A DNA stretch of 64,000 nt from Thunnus maccoyii. Its lineage: Eukaryota; Chordata; Actinopteri; Scombriformes; Scombridae. Numbering within the stretch: the stretch's first letter is position 1; each line of letters begins with the position of its first letter. Of this stretch, positions 37,101 to 50,607 are shown piece after piece. A program made the translations under genes and the position numbers. Below the pieces are notes generated by a model. It saw only the letters and a list, made by a program, of their open reading frames with translations. It was not told the DNA's origin and did no database searches. The stretch is from the NCBI RefSeq assembly GCF_910596095.1, contig NC_056539.1, forward strand, positions 13,836,501 to 13,900,500. Reading direction: 5' to 3'.

Positions 37101-40100
37101 CAGGTTGTAGCCCCCAGTTTGGGTGCGTTAAATGTTTCTCAGTTGACCACAGCAAGTGTTCCTGATAGGGATGCACGACAATAGCGGCACGTCATCGGTA
37201 TCAGCTGATAATGGCTTTAAAATGAAATATCAGCATTGGCACAAAACGAACATTTCTGCTGATATGACATGTGGCAATGAGAGGGGTCTGGATGTCGGTA
37301 CAATGCAAGCTTCACATCAACCTGCTGGAGCACTTTCATCCCGTTCTGACAGGCCAGCATGATCTGATCAGGACAGACAATACAGCGGTGGTTCCCTACA
37401 TAAACAAGTGTTCCCTTGCCCTGTTAAAACTGTCTTGCTCTCTGTTGAGTGTCTAAGCTCAAAGTCAAGGGAGCTGAAAGGTTCAAAAGATTTCAACTCA
37501 ACATATGGTCATATGATGTGTTTTTTTTTTTCCTGTAACAGTACCAAGCACTCTGGTTTGGAAACTGGACACTCTGATGCAAAACAAAACTAACAGCTAA
37601 AAAGCACTATCTTCTGGGCTGGAGGTAGGGGACCCCTTTCCATCCAGAATCACACCATGCATTTATGGGGTCCCCTGCTGTAAATCTCCCATATCCTACT
37701 AATGGGGGGATTTGTTGAGACCTGCAATTCCAGGCTGGACTGTTTTTCAGTCTAGAACACACAGCTAAATCCCCGGCTGTGTAGGAGCCCATTACATTAC
37801 AGTGACCCAATCCCTGATGGTTGTTTACAGCTGTCGCAATTGCTTCGTCCTGCACAACACCTGTCTGAAGCATGTAATCGTTAGCAGCCGTTTAACATCC
37901 GGGCTTATATAGCCTTACTATAGGTCAATATACAGTACTGTAAACAACATGAACAGTGACACACACATCCAATCTGTAGATATGACATGCAGGAACACCT
38001 GGCACAGGCATGTCATCTTTAACAGGCATTTGATTTCATACATTCTCCAGTCCACCACTGTGATGTAGCCTACCCGCAGTGAGATTATAAAGTGAACACA
38101 GCTGCAGTGGGTCCAAACACTAGCATACACACTCACACAGCACAACACGGCTGAAGAGTTTCTTGGTGACCCGAGGAACTGACTATAAAGTCTATTTAAA
38201 TCACTACATAGCCGATATGACAAACACCCAAATATAGTTTCCCTGCCTTCACTAACTTCCACCGCTCATTCTTGAGAAACTAATGGCGGTATCAGCTCCA
38301 AGAACCCAGTTCTATACCCCCCGCCCTCAAAATTAATGTGTACAGTCCATCCCCTTTAATCACCTATTGAAAACTTTATTGCCTTGGTTAGCTTTACAAA
38401 TGGCTCAGAGGCATATTTGTTTTGGCCTCCAGGGTTTGGAATTCTTCAACACTGCTCTCGAGGTCTGCACGAAACGTGCTTCTCCAGACTTGATTATACC
38501 CACGATAATTGGACAAGTTCCTCTCGGCCCTTTTAGGGGCTGAGTATTTTCATAGCCAGAGGTCAACCATTACCATTCACAAAACAACAACCACTAGTGA
38601 AATTTCAGTTGACGTTAATCATTAAAAAGCCTGATGGAAAACATAGTTAATGTCAAGATAATTTGAGCAGACTGGTAAAACAGAACATTCTGACATTAGG
38701 TTATGACTAATGTTTTTCGCGTTCACAGTTAATACATCAGGGCCACAGTAATTATTCCTATAAGATGATAATAGTTAATAATTGGATCAATTTTCTATGA
38801 TCGTCCCAGTGTTACCACAGAAATCACTGCAGGTGATTAAGTGACATTCCACAAATGTGACACATATGATTCTTCCTAATCAAGATAGCTTCTTACATGT
38901 TCAATGATACATTTTTTCCAACTTCCCTGCCAAACTAAAAAGCAAATGAGAAATAATGTGAATGTGGAAGTCCTGCTCACAAAACAGACAGAAAAAGATG
39001 GAGTGGCACTTACACAAGTGAAGGTGACTCTGTAAACTAATATATTTTACATTCTTTCTTGCTCTGGTAAACATCATTCATGCTTAATCTGAGTCTTAAA
39101 CTGTTGCCAGTGCAACATAAATTTTCTCAACCATGCCTGCTAAAAAGAGGTGCAAGCTGAATGAACATGCCAGCTCCCAAGCTAATGATGATGAAGCTAG
39201 CCAAAACCAAGCTAACCATCCTGCTATGGTTCACCAAGCCAATTCAGAGCTACTTCTTATAAAGTATGCTCGGACCCACTACTTTCTAATGACTTGGAAA
39301 ACCTTTGGGCGGCAATTCACAATGACCTCACCTCAACAGTTTCCACCTGCTGGACATCGCTCTAACCCTGGTTAACAAGACATTGGAATCCATCAAATCA
39401 ACCATCAATGTGCAAAGCCTGAGCATTACAAAGATGGAAACGTCACTCTCCGACCACAGTGACAAGCTCATTGAACTGCAGTCCTGTTGCAGATCACTGA
39501 AATCGCAGAATAAGAGGCTTTTGGATAAAGTGGATGAACTGGAAAACCAATCTTGTCATTCAAATGTGAGGATAGTGGGAATCCCTGAGATTATGGAAGG
39601 ATCAGACCCGGTGAAATTTATGACCACTTTTTTCACCGAAGTGTTTGGTGCAGACTTTTTCTCGCTGCCACTTTTACTGGACAAGGAACATTGACTTGGC
39701 AGAGCGACCGTGGATGAAGGGAGTAACAGAGGACCTAGAGCGTTTATCGCCCAGTTCCACTATTACCAGCAGAAAGAACTTGTGATGATCAAAAGACGCC
39801 AGGACATGACTTTCTGCAGTCACAAGATTCTGCTCTTCCCTGACCTCAGCACAAGCCTTGCCAGAAGATATGCAGTGTTTAACAACATGAGCCTGCTTCA
39901 CCCTGCTCAGCTTCAGGTACACGTGGATAATCAAGTCTTTTTCTTTGACACTCCTGACGAGGCTCAAGTTTTTTACAACGGTCATTGGGGTGAGTGACTT
40001 ATAATGACACACATCAGAAGTGAAGGAGTATAAGAGATTATGTCTGTGCATTATGTGACTTAGACTATCTTTGTGCCAAATTGTACAAATGGACATTGAA

Positions 40101-43100
40101 ATCAAAGTTACATTGTGATGTTTTTTTTTCTTTTTTCCCTCAGGTACATTGTTGTGGTTTAAATGCAGATTGAGGTGCCAGCAGCATTACTTTATTCTTT
40201 ATTAACTTATGCAGACTTTCAGTTGTAATTCAGACATTGTAGACAGTTAATCGGCAAAACACTCAATAAAGCACAAAGAGCACTATACGTACATATATAC
40301 ATGTATGCTAATGATTATTTCTGATATCTTGAAAGAATTTTCATATATTCTGAAACAGAGGACCAGCTTCTCAGTAGAAGAGAGGAGAATGCACCAGTGG
40401 TATGACACTTGTCACCTGTAGTTCCCCATGTTTGTTCGAGGGAACTTAGGACTTTAGGACTAAGTTTTTTTCCTCTTTTTTATGTGTATATTTTGGTTTT
40501 GTTCATTACTTTATAGGTACATTATTTCAGTAGTTTTGTCCTCTAATTCATGTCAGACTCGTCAGGATTATTTCTTTTCTAAACTTGATAAGGATATCGG
40601 AGGAGTTTTTTTTATGTGTTTTATAAGTGTTTTATAAGTGCATGTGTCAAGATAACACAAGAAACAGGCCAGATTGCTCTGTTAGGATGTTTAGCTAGAA
40701 TTTAAGTGGACTGAACAGTCCACTTAAACTCATGTGTTCACTCATATTAAAACCTTAAAAGCAGATTTTACATTTTTGCAGGAAACCCATTTAAAAATTG
40801 AGGTTCAAAAGAGACTACATAAGCCTCGGATAAGCCAAATCTTCCACTCAAAATTGTACATAAAAGCTAGAGGTGTAGCAATATTGATCAATAATAGAAT
40901 TCAATTTACAGCCTCAGATATAAAAATCAGAATCCTTAACGGAAGACAAATCACTGAGAAAGAACCTTATTTCAAACTCCTGTTTTATTTGTTAATGTTT
41001 ATGATCCCAACTGGGACAGTACTGAATTCATTATCAGATTTCTTGTCTTCCAGCTTTAAACTTATTTTTGGAGGGGATCTAAACTTTGTTTTTAATCCAT
41101 TACTGGATCGTTCCAATCCTAAAAAAGTAACTTCATCGAAAATGTCCAAGTCTTTGTCAGTGTTTATGGAGAATAATGGGTGCATTGAACCTTGGAGATC
41201 ATGGAATCATGGAATCCATTATCTAAAAGCTCCTCTTTTTATTCACACCAGTGCAGCACCACCAAGCATTTCCTTGTACAGATTTTTTTTTTTTTTTAAC
41301 AGATACTTTCTCAGCTCTGTTTTTATCAGTAGAATATCTGGCCATAATAATTTCTGCTCATGCACCATTTCAGTTTGATATTTAATTCGTGACTTCTCAC
41401 AGACCTTACTGACTACGCTTGATAGGCAATCAGATCCATTCCCACAACTTCTCAAAAAAAGGACTGCTTTACAATGGGAATTTAATATTCTCTCTACAAA
41501 AAAAACGCAGAACTTCTGTATTCCTACGCCGCAGCAGCACTTCCTGACCCACACAGCTGATCTGTGGTGTAATACAGTGCATAGCATGTGTAGGAATAAA
41601 GAAGTTCTGCGGTTGAGAAAATGTAGTGCTACAGGAAAGGGCTGCCTGATGGCAAGGTAAAGCGGTGAAAATATTCGAAATCAAAAACACTGATTATGGA
41701 TAACTACCTAATGCAACCCCACTTAAAAAAAATCCAAAACATCCCTTTAAAAATCTCATTATATTTCATATTTTTTTCTCTCTTTTGCTAAATTCAGTCT
41801 TCAGTCTATCCCACAATACTTTTTTCATGTACCTCCAAATCCATCAGTTTATAATAAGAAACATTTGATTCTTTCCCACATCTCCCTAATGATCTAAAGT
41901 GGGAAAAACTTCTTTTGCTGTCTCCAATTAGATATGGCTGAATTTCAAATATTTATGCAGATATTATGAGTTTGACTGAGGACAAAATACACAGAGTTAA
42001 GTCTAAATGGGAAGAATTGAGGATGGAGTTGACAGATGATTGGTGGAAAGACGGTCAGAAGGGAGTTATCATCATCATGTGCACGGCTCAGTTTAATCCA
42101 GTTTAAAGTGGAACATAGAGTCCACCTTAGTAAAGCCACATTGGCTGAAATATATCCTGAGTCTGATCCAAAATGTGACTGTTGTGGTGAACCCTAAGCA
42201 CATCTAATGCAACGATTCTGATCTTAAGTGTTTTATACGTGATCTACTGTCTTGCATACACCACTACAACCATGCCCACTGCTAGCCATATTTGGTGTGC
42301 CATCAGAGCCCTTGCAATACACAGCCCGAAATGGAGATATATAATTGCCTTTACAACACTCTTAACAAGAAGAACGCTATTACTATCTTTGAAATCTCCA
42401 AAACCAGTCTCCTTTTCAATCTGGTTGACTGATGTGATGTTTTTTTCTAAGCTTGGAAAAAATAAAATTCCCTCTTAGTGGAGCCACTAGTAGTTTCTTC
42501 AAGTTATGGAGACCATTCATTGAGTATTTCAATAACTTGTCAACCATTCCTCCAGACTAAGAATCAAATCTCTGGCCTGTTTACTACATGTATAATCTGT
42601 CCTTTCTAATGTGATTTATTAAGTATGTTGGTACATTGTAAGGAACATTTAAACCCACTTAAGTTGTGATGTTATAGTTAAAGTAAAAGTGAAATATGGT
42701 AATATGTAAATTACTAAATGTAAATGACTATGTTGTACTTGTCCTGCTTTCACCAATAAAAAGAGAACATGAGGACACATTTCTTAACTCACTAAAGGTC
42801 AGATAAGAGCAAGCCATGAGGAACTGGCGAAGCCTGAAACAACAATGAAGTTGCTGAATGTCGCAGTGAGGCAGAAAGGCATTTCTCTGGCTGTGAAATG
42901 GAGGCTGACAATACAGACGAAGCATTTTTACAGCAACAACAAGGAGAAAATCATAAACACAGAGCAAAAAACTAGCCTCAGGTCTTCAAAAGAATACCAC
43001 AGACTCTCCCACCCAAAATAAGACCAAAATGCACTGGGGAGCTTTTATTGAGAGACCACAAGTGCGTACCATAAACAAAACATAATATAATTGAATTGTC

Positions 43101-46100
43101 CTTTTTTTTTACGTTTTAAACCTCTGGGGCAGTCCCTGCTCCAGTTAATAGTACCTTATGAGATTCTCTAAAATTGTTGTTGTGTGTGTGTGCACTGTCC
43201 TGTGCTGTCATTACACAGACCTAAGGGAAATACCAAAAGTAAGGAGACTGTGTGTATGCCTTGTATGTTTGTCTGTGTATTCTGTTCACAGCCGTCCTGA
43301 CATCACCCCCAAATGCAACATGGAAGGACCCACCCTCTTGTCATCCACACGGATCCTTCTATCCTTCTACGAAACTATTCATACTGTCTTAATAACAATT
43401 ACATAACACATCTGTCTTTCCAAGAAACCCCACAGATGCCAACGAAAAAGTGGCCAGTAATGACCATGTGTGTATTGTTAGTGGCTGCATGAAAAATTTT
43501 GATTCTATCATAAGGGTTCATGGTACACACTGATAAGTGATAATCAGCTAAATCATTAAACAAGAGACTAAATTGATTTGATTTCTAAAGTGGAACTGTA
43601 GAGCAGATGCTTCTCCTGTGATTCCCAGACTGTAGAGTAATTCAACTACATTGAAAAAAACTGAAAAATTATGAATTGTTTGAAGAAAAATACAGGGTAG
43701 CTCCCTAACCGTAACACTAACCCTAACCCTAACCCTAACCCTAACCCTAACCCTAACCCTAACCCCAACCCCTAACCCCTAACCCTAACCCTAATAAGCT
43801 CCTGAACACTACGTCTAGCAATTGAGAGTGTGTGAAAACTAGTTAGCGAGCAAGCAGAAAAGTCTAAACTATTAGCTAAAAGTAATGGATAAATGGTGGA
43901 TATAATTGGCTAAACGTACTGAATAAATTGTTGAAATAGCTAAAAGTAATGGATAAACAGTTAAAATACTTAGCTAAAAGTAATATATAAATGGTAAAAA
44001 AGTGTGTGTCCAGTGTGGAAAAATACACTGACCATCATCAATAATGGGTATAAACTTTTGCCTTCAACATTTTATTTTCATATTTTACCCAGAATTTAAA
44101 GTTAATGGCTTGTGAAATAAAAATAAAAAAAATAGGGCAGGATGAGAGAGTTTATGTTGGACAGGATCCCGTCCAAGTGTGGATATGGCAACCACAACAT
44201 AATAGTTACATAGGGGCAAGTGCATGCACACCCATGCACATACTCATACGCATGCAGCTGCATGCAAGTGTGCACTGGCAAGTCCTTGCATGCCCTATTT
44301 ACTCCTATGAAGAGACTTCGTCAGATAAATTGCTTGGGCGCATTCTTAGTTATGCGGCAAATTAAAAAGTTTGACCTACAGAAGAACTTGTGAGCCAAAA
44401 ATCCTGCCGATTAAAGAGCAAAAAATAAAGGAAGAGATAGACTTGTCCACTGAGAGAAGACCTATTAGTAATCTCTCTGACCTACAGTAATCGGAGTCAC
44501 ATCACTTTTGCTTCTAAAATACACAGACATAGTATATTTGGACAAGGATGTCCGACTTTTTTGTTTGACATTTTGTTTGGGCAATCAGATGTCTATTTAG
44601 GCCTACAGGGCTTGGGAATGTGACACTACTTGCCTTCACACGTACATACACTTAATCTTACTGGAATTCACAGTGAACTATATCCCAATTTATAACATAT
44701 ATCTAAACACTTGACCAGAGAAAAATAAACAGGGTCAACTGGACAGTCTTTTGGATCTGACCAATCAAGGCTAGTTGAGTAGCCTGACAACATTTTGGTC
44801 ATATCACATTTTTACAGTTATATGGACGTCTGATGACATTCACAGAAATATGTCTAAATGACACCTATACTGTGCAATTACCTATAATGACATACAAAAT
44901 AAGCAATATCAAAAAGAGTTGGAGCTTGCAGCTGATAAGATTTAAAACCATCCATGGTTTTGACTAGTCCAGGTCAACCAATCTTTTAAGTTTTGTTTCA
45001 TTCTTTCAAAAAAACATTTCCTATATTAGGGGTGTAAATTTCATATTTCTGACTACCACTACTACTACATCTGCTCTTCAACCACTACACCCTTCAGTGT
45101 TAAACCTAATGAATAACAATGCTCTCCGACAATGTAACAACTCTAATGTTAGGAGACTTAAGTGATAAGAGTGTGGAGAGGACTCACATCATCATCTGAG
45201 GAAGGGCTTCGAAGTGTGACGGAGACCACTGGTGGAGCAGCAACAGGAACAGGCCTGTCTTGGCTCAGAGTTGGCATGGTGACCACATTGCCAGTGACAG
45301 CCTGTGGTGTCTGGATCTGTAACACCTGGTTTGGCTGAGACAGCACTATGGGACGACCTGAGAAAGAGACATATAGACACTGTCAAATTACAGGGTTTAG
45401 CCATACTATAATCATATTTTTACTGTATGATTAACACTGATTAACACTGAGTGTGATTATGTGTTTCTCTCAGGCTCTTCTTGTGTCTGTGTGCATATTC
45501 CGATACCAGAATTTGTCTTGCCATCTATAACAAAAACATTTGAGCTAGTATTCTGTTATGCTAGCTGACAGCCTTAATAGTCTTCTGTTTAAAGAGCCTC
45601 CTGCTGCAGATGGTCCAGTCCAACTCCTAGAAGCCCTGCACCTCCGGTGACCTGCGTTAACCCCTTGGCTTTAACAGGGCTCACTGTGTTTAAACTGCAG
45701 GTGGAAAAGATGTTTACCATCTTGACCCGTGGTCTTAAACTTCCACATTCCAAACTGAGTTTTTATGTGCATAAGCACACATAAACATGCACGTGTGCCC
45801 ACATTTTAAACTGATTATGGCCTGAAAGACAGAAACTAGTAAAAGCTCAACAAAACACAATATTGTCCATGTTTATAAATGTTCTGTTAATGTAGGAGCC
45901 TCCCACAGTGCAGCCCACCCTTTCCAGTATTGCTGTGCTTCGAACCATTTCTCAAACCGACCCAAAAAACCTTCATCCTCTAATACTAAACAGCCTGTCA
46001 GTGCTAATCGTGTAGAAGTGTTAGCCAGTCCTGCTAATGAATGTGTGTGGTGCCAACGCTCTGTCTTGTGCCCAAGCTTACCATCTGTAAGAAGAATTCA

Positions 46101-49100
46101 GAGGGATGAAAGTCAAAAGAAATTAAAAGCCTTGAGAACTCTCAGCCTGTTTGTTCTATGGAAATACATGACTGCCCATGTCTATGTCCGTGACTATAAA
46201 AGTGAACTAATCCGTTATCTCTATTTTTTTCTTCTATCTGCCTGATGCACAGGACTCACTCCTCAGCTGTGAATATTTAGGAGAGCATCTTAAACAAAAG
46301 AGGATCATAACGCAGAACAGGCTTGACTTGGACTTTCATCTGGGGTCCTAAGGTTGGATGTCTTGGCCGTAGTCATCTGCCATCTTGGCTATTACCAGGC
46401 AGAAATCAGAGCCAAGTTCAAATTCAAGTCGAGAGAGGTCAGATACTCCACCCACTTGGGTCCCAGGCAATGACATAAGTATTTAGATTGGCCTAGGTGG
46501 TGCTGATGTAACACACAGCGAGGACCAGATTGGTAAACCAAGAAGGCCAAACCACAAAACAACAGCAATAATGACTTTAATGCATGAAACACACAAACAC
46601 ACCACAGTCCATAAATAGTCTTAGGGGATTGTAAGTAGTCCATGTGGGTTGTAAAACAAACTTGCTTGATTGTATGTATGATAGCTTATTCCCATTGTTG
46701 GATTTTTCTCAACTGTAACCTTATTTTGGGAGTGTTTTGTTTATAAAAAGGAAACATTTAACATCTTAATGACAGATTTGCTTAGTGTTATTTGACCACC
46801 AGGCAGATTAGACTGAGACAGTGAGGACTGAAGATCACAATAAGCAAAAATAAGGTTAAAACGCCATCTGCTGGCTAAGACATAACTGGAACATTTCTAC
46901 CTAATCAAGAAAGTAAATACAATTCATCTGAGAGATCAAACTTTACTAATATTATGTCCTCTCTAAATTTAAATGAATGTGAAACTACTTTCAGTAACGA
47001 ACACCCCACTGAATGTGGTTTCTCATATGCAAAAATTTCCAACGAACTGGTCTGATGCAATACAGTGGGATGTGAGGCAATGTTTCAATGTGTTGCAGTG
47101 TGAGCTCTGACCTGGAGGGGGCGCTGGCTGGATGTTGATTGGAGCTTGTTTTACTACAGGCAGCACAGTGGTCTGCAGAGGCTGGATGATGATTGTCTTA
47201 GCCTGCAGGGGGGGAGCTGCGTGAGCCAAGGGCACAGCTGTTATCAACGGTTTGGGCTGGATGGAAACCTTTGGGCCGAACTGAATTGGCCTCTTGATCG
47301 GCTGCGCTGGTTTGGCTGGTGTGTGTGTCAGAGGACAGAGATGGAAGGAGTGAGATAAGAGAGAAGCATTTTAAAAGTTAAATACAAGGAAGGCTGATTC
47401 TGACAACAAATAGTGTCAACAAATAGTCCCCGGTCTTTTCTAATGAGAATACATTTCTCATCTTTGTTTTTTTTTTTTGTTTTGTTTTGTTTTTTAAATC
47501 ACATCCAAATTTCTCCAAACCCAGAATGTGGTGCAAAATTTCCCGTTTTTTGGACAATGAGTACAAATATAGATGACAGCTGAATGAGCAGAATGTGTGG
47601 TGGTGGTGGAGGCAGTCTCACCTCGTGTGGTCTGGCTGGTCCTCTTTGGAGCTTTCTTAGCTGGGGGCACGATCTCAGAAAAACCACTAGACTCTGAGCA
47701 GACTGAAACAGGAGAGGGCTGCAACTGTGGAGACAGGGCCTCATCCTGGATGGGGAAGCAGAGAAGACTTAGGTTCAGTATCCAGCGGACACCTCTTTTT
47801 TAGACACCAGCAGAAAATACAAGTTTGGGGGAAACACTGGTTTCAAGCAACTGACTCTTAAAAATGTAAAAGTTCAAAGTTTTGTCTCGATTGCACAACA
47901 GCTTGTTATTGGCATCCAAACAGGCTACTAAAGAACACAATGACTAAGAGTAGCTTCAGAATCACTGGATTATGTTTGCCTGCAGCCGTATCCGTCATCA
48001 ACAAACTTCAAAACAAAGTAGAGAACAATATCTGATTAAATGATTGTTGTCCTAGTTGGCAAAGGCGAAGCAGTCATATTTTCCAGAAGCCACTCACTTT
48101 TTTGTAACATAGAGTTTGTACTTTCTGTGTAGTGAGACATAACAAGAACAAACATGGATCACATGTCCTTGTCAATATTCAAAGACTCAAGTACACAAAT
48201 GTGTCCTTGGACTCAGTCAGGGTGATTCAGTTAACAGACAAATCTGTGCAGTCAGTGTTGGGTCCAGACAAAGATGTAACCCATGTCCTTGTTTTGACAC
48301 ACTGTGAAAACATCTGCCTGCTAAATTATGCTAATGTGGCTGAAGTTGTCAGCACCTTTTTTTAACGAGGAGGCGGGGCACCATTCAGATGGACAGCAAA
48401 TTATTAGCTTGACAAGGTGTTTAAGGCTTTTGTTAATAAGCGTCTCATGTGAGGGAGTGCACATATGTATACGGTTATGTGTGTGCTTCTATCCAAAAGC
48501 AAAGAGCAGCTGTCAATGTTTTGGACACCATCTGGATGAAGCTTTCATGTGTTCAAACTACACACATATGTAAATACACACGACCAATAACAAAAAAGGT
48601 AAAATTTGCATTGTAAATATAAGTCAAATGCTGAAAACAAAGAAGGACAAAGAGTTGACGGCAGTGACTTACTTGTAAGGAGTATGGGGACAGGGCTTCC
48701 ACAGAGGCAGGAGAGGGGACAGAGCTCAGAGTGTGAGCAGGTGAGAGAGAGTCCACACTCACCTCACCATCTGGAGGCACAAGGACAAAGACACAGAAAA
48801 AACATGTCATATACAGTATGTAGAATGGGCTGATGTGATACTGAATATTTATGCACATGACCTCAAGACAAACGGGCTTTTCCTGTACTTCCTCAAGCCA
48901 TATTGACCAAATAAACAAAGACAAGACATTCTGGTTTTATTCTGTCAACATTTTCCTCCTTTTAAAGAAAAATAGCAACCCTGGCAAACATTCTTACTAG
49001 TGGGTAACTTAAGGTAACACTGACTATTGCACAAAAGCACATGACTAGAGTTTTACCAGTGATAGCCTATGTTCAACAGATCGACGCCAGACTCTCACTT

Positions 49101-49489
49101 CCTCATTTCATTCTGCAAAATAAAACATCTGTGTCACAGTACCTGTGCAGGTGCTGCTTGTGTCCACTTCATTCCACGGAGGTATGTCAATATCAAAGTC
49201 CAGATCTGGACCCTCACTGGCCTGAGAAACAAAACACACACTTTTTAGTCAATGGACCTCATCAGGACGCAAATTGGTAACAAAAGTCAATGGCTAATTA
49301 ACAGTATGAGCAACGAGTATATCATTATTTGTTTATGAGCCATGCAGTTCTGTCAAGTGTGGAAAACAAGCTGTTATGTCATGTGAGTGGGAAACTCCAA
49401 GTGTCCAAAAAGCAGTCAATAAAAACTCTTGTAAAAGTTCTGTTACAGCCTTTAATATGCCTGACACCAACACAATGTGCTGAACATGT

Positions 49490-49533
<44 letters not shown>

Positions 49534-50562
49534 GTGGGGTAGGGGGTTGTTACTATATCACGTGTCTTTACATAACATACAGCACTGCTTTGTTATCTTA
49601 TGATGCATCTGCGTCTCTAGCTCTGCACTACGCAACTATCATTCTTTTCTGATTTCAGTTCCTGTGACTGTGTTCCAGTTGATAATTTACATTTGCATAT
49701 TGAGAAGTTGAGAGACTCACATAGCCAACGTTCTCCAGGGCCTCTAGCAGCTCGTCTGCATCTCCCAGGTTGTCCAGCTCATCAAAAAGGCTAATGTCTG
49801 TGTAACGACAGGCATACAGTGCACAACAGTTTAACCAAGAAATTAATCATGATATTGGATGTTAATAAGAATAAATATTCAACAACTAAAAACTACTGAA
49901 ACAAATATTTCAGTACATCTCCCTGCAGCAAGTGTACATTATGTTGTACTAGAAGGCTTTTAGTGAAATGTTCTTTTTGATTTAAACTAGCAAATGAAAA
50001 CAGCATTATTATTTTAGTTTAACTAGATAGCTGTACAACTGTTGGCAGTTTAATGTGTACTTTTTTTAAGTTTCTGTCATAAAACAAAATACACATAACA
50101 CACTCAACACAAATAACACAACTAGAGCTGCAACGATAAGTCGATTAATTGATTAGTCACCAACCATTAAATTAATCGCCAACTATATTGACAATGAATT
50201 AATCATTTGGAATCATTTTTTAAAAGGAACTTTTCTAAATTCTCTGATTCCACCTTTTCAAATGTGAATATTTTCTGGTTTCTTTAGTCTTTTATGATAG
50301 TAAAATTAATATTTTTGGGTTGTGGACTGTTGGTTGGGACAACACAAGACATTTGAAGATGTCACCATTTTCTGACATTTTATAGACCAAACAACTAGTC
50401 GATTAATCGAGAAAGTAAACAACAGATTCATCGATTATGAAAATGATTGTTAGTTGCAGCCCTAAACACAACCAAACCAAAAAACAAAATAAAGTAGCAA
50501 AATGGATAAAGTAAGTTAAGAAAACATTTTTATAGTGGTCTTTATCACTATTTTTATATAAC

Positions 50563-50607
<45 letters not shown>

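Larger units (their letters stand above)
31442..45187 (-). other. atf6 intron 7, transposon landing zone
   Basis: 13.7 kb between the Asp-run exon and the bZIP exon. It carries the Rex1-like LINE, the DIRS-like relic, the L1 relic and the interstitial telomeric tract listed separately. The segments 31442-32990 and 42600-43700 contain nothing I can identify. Confidence 0.7.

Noticed and set aside
37918..38262. 114-codon - strand frame
   Set aside because: Cys/Val-rich low-complexity wording, no motif, next to retroelement debris.
43703..43795. Telomeric tract as a true chromosome end
   Set aside because: Coding exons of atf6 continue on both sides, so it is interstitial.
44105..44365. 86-codon + strand frame
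   Set aside because: Built on CATGCA-type simple repeats; no protein signature.
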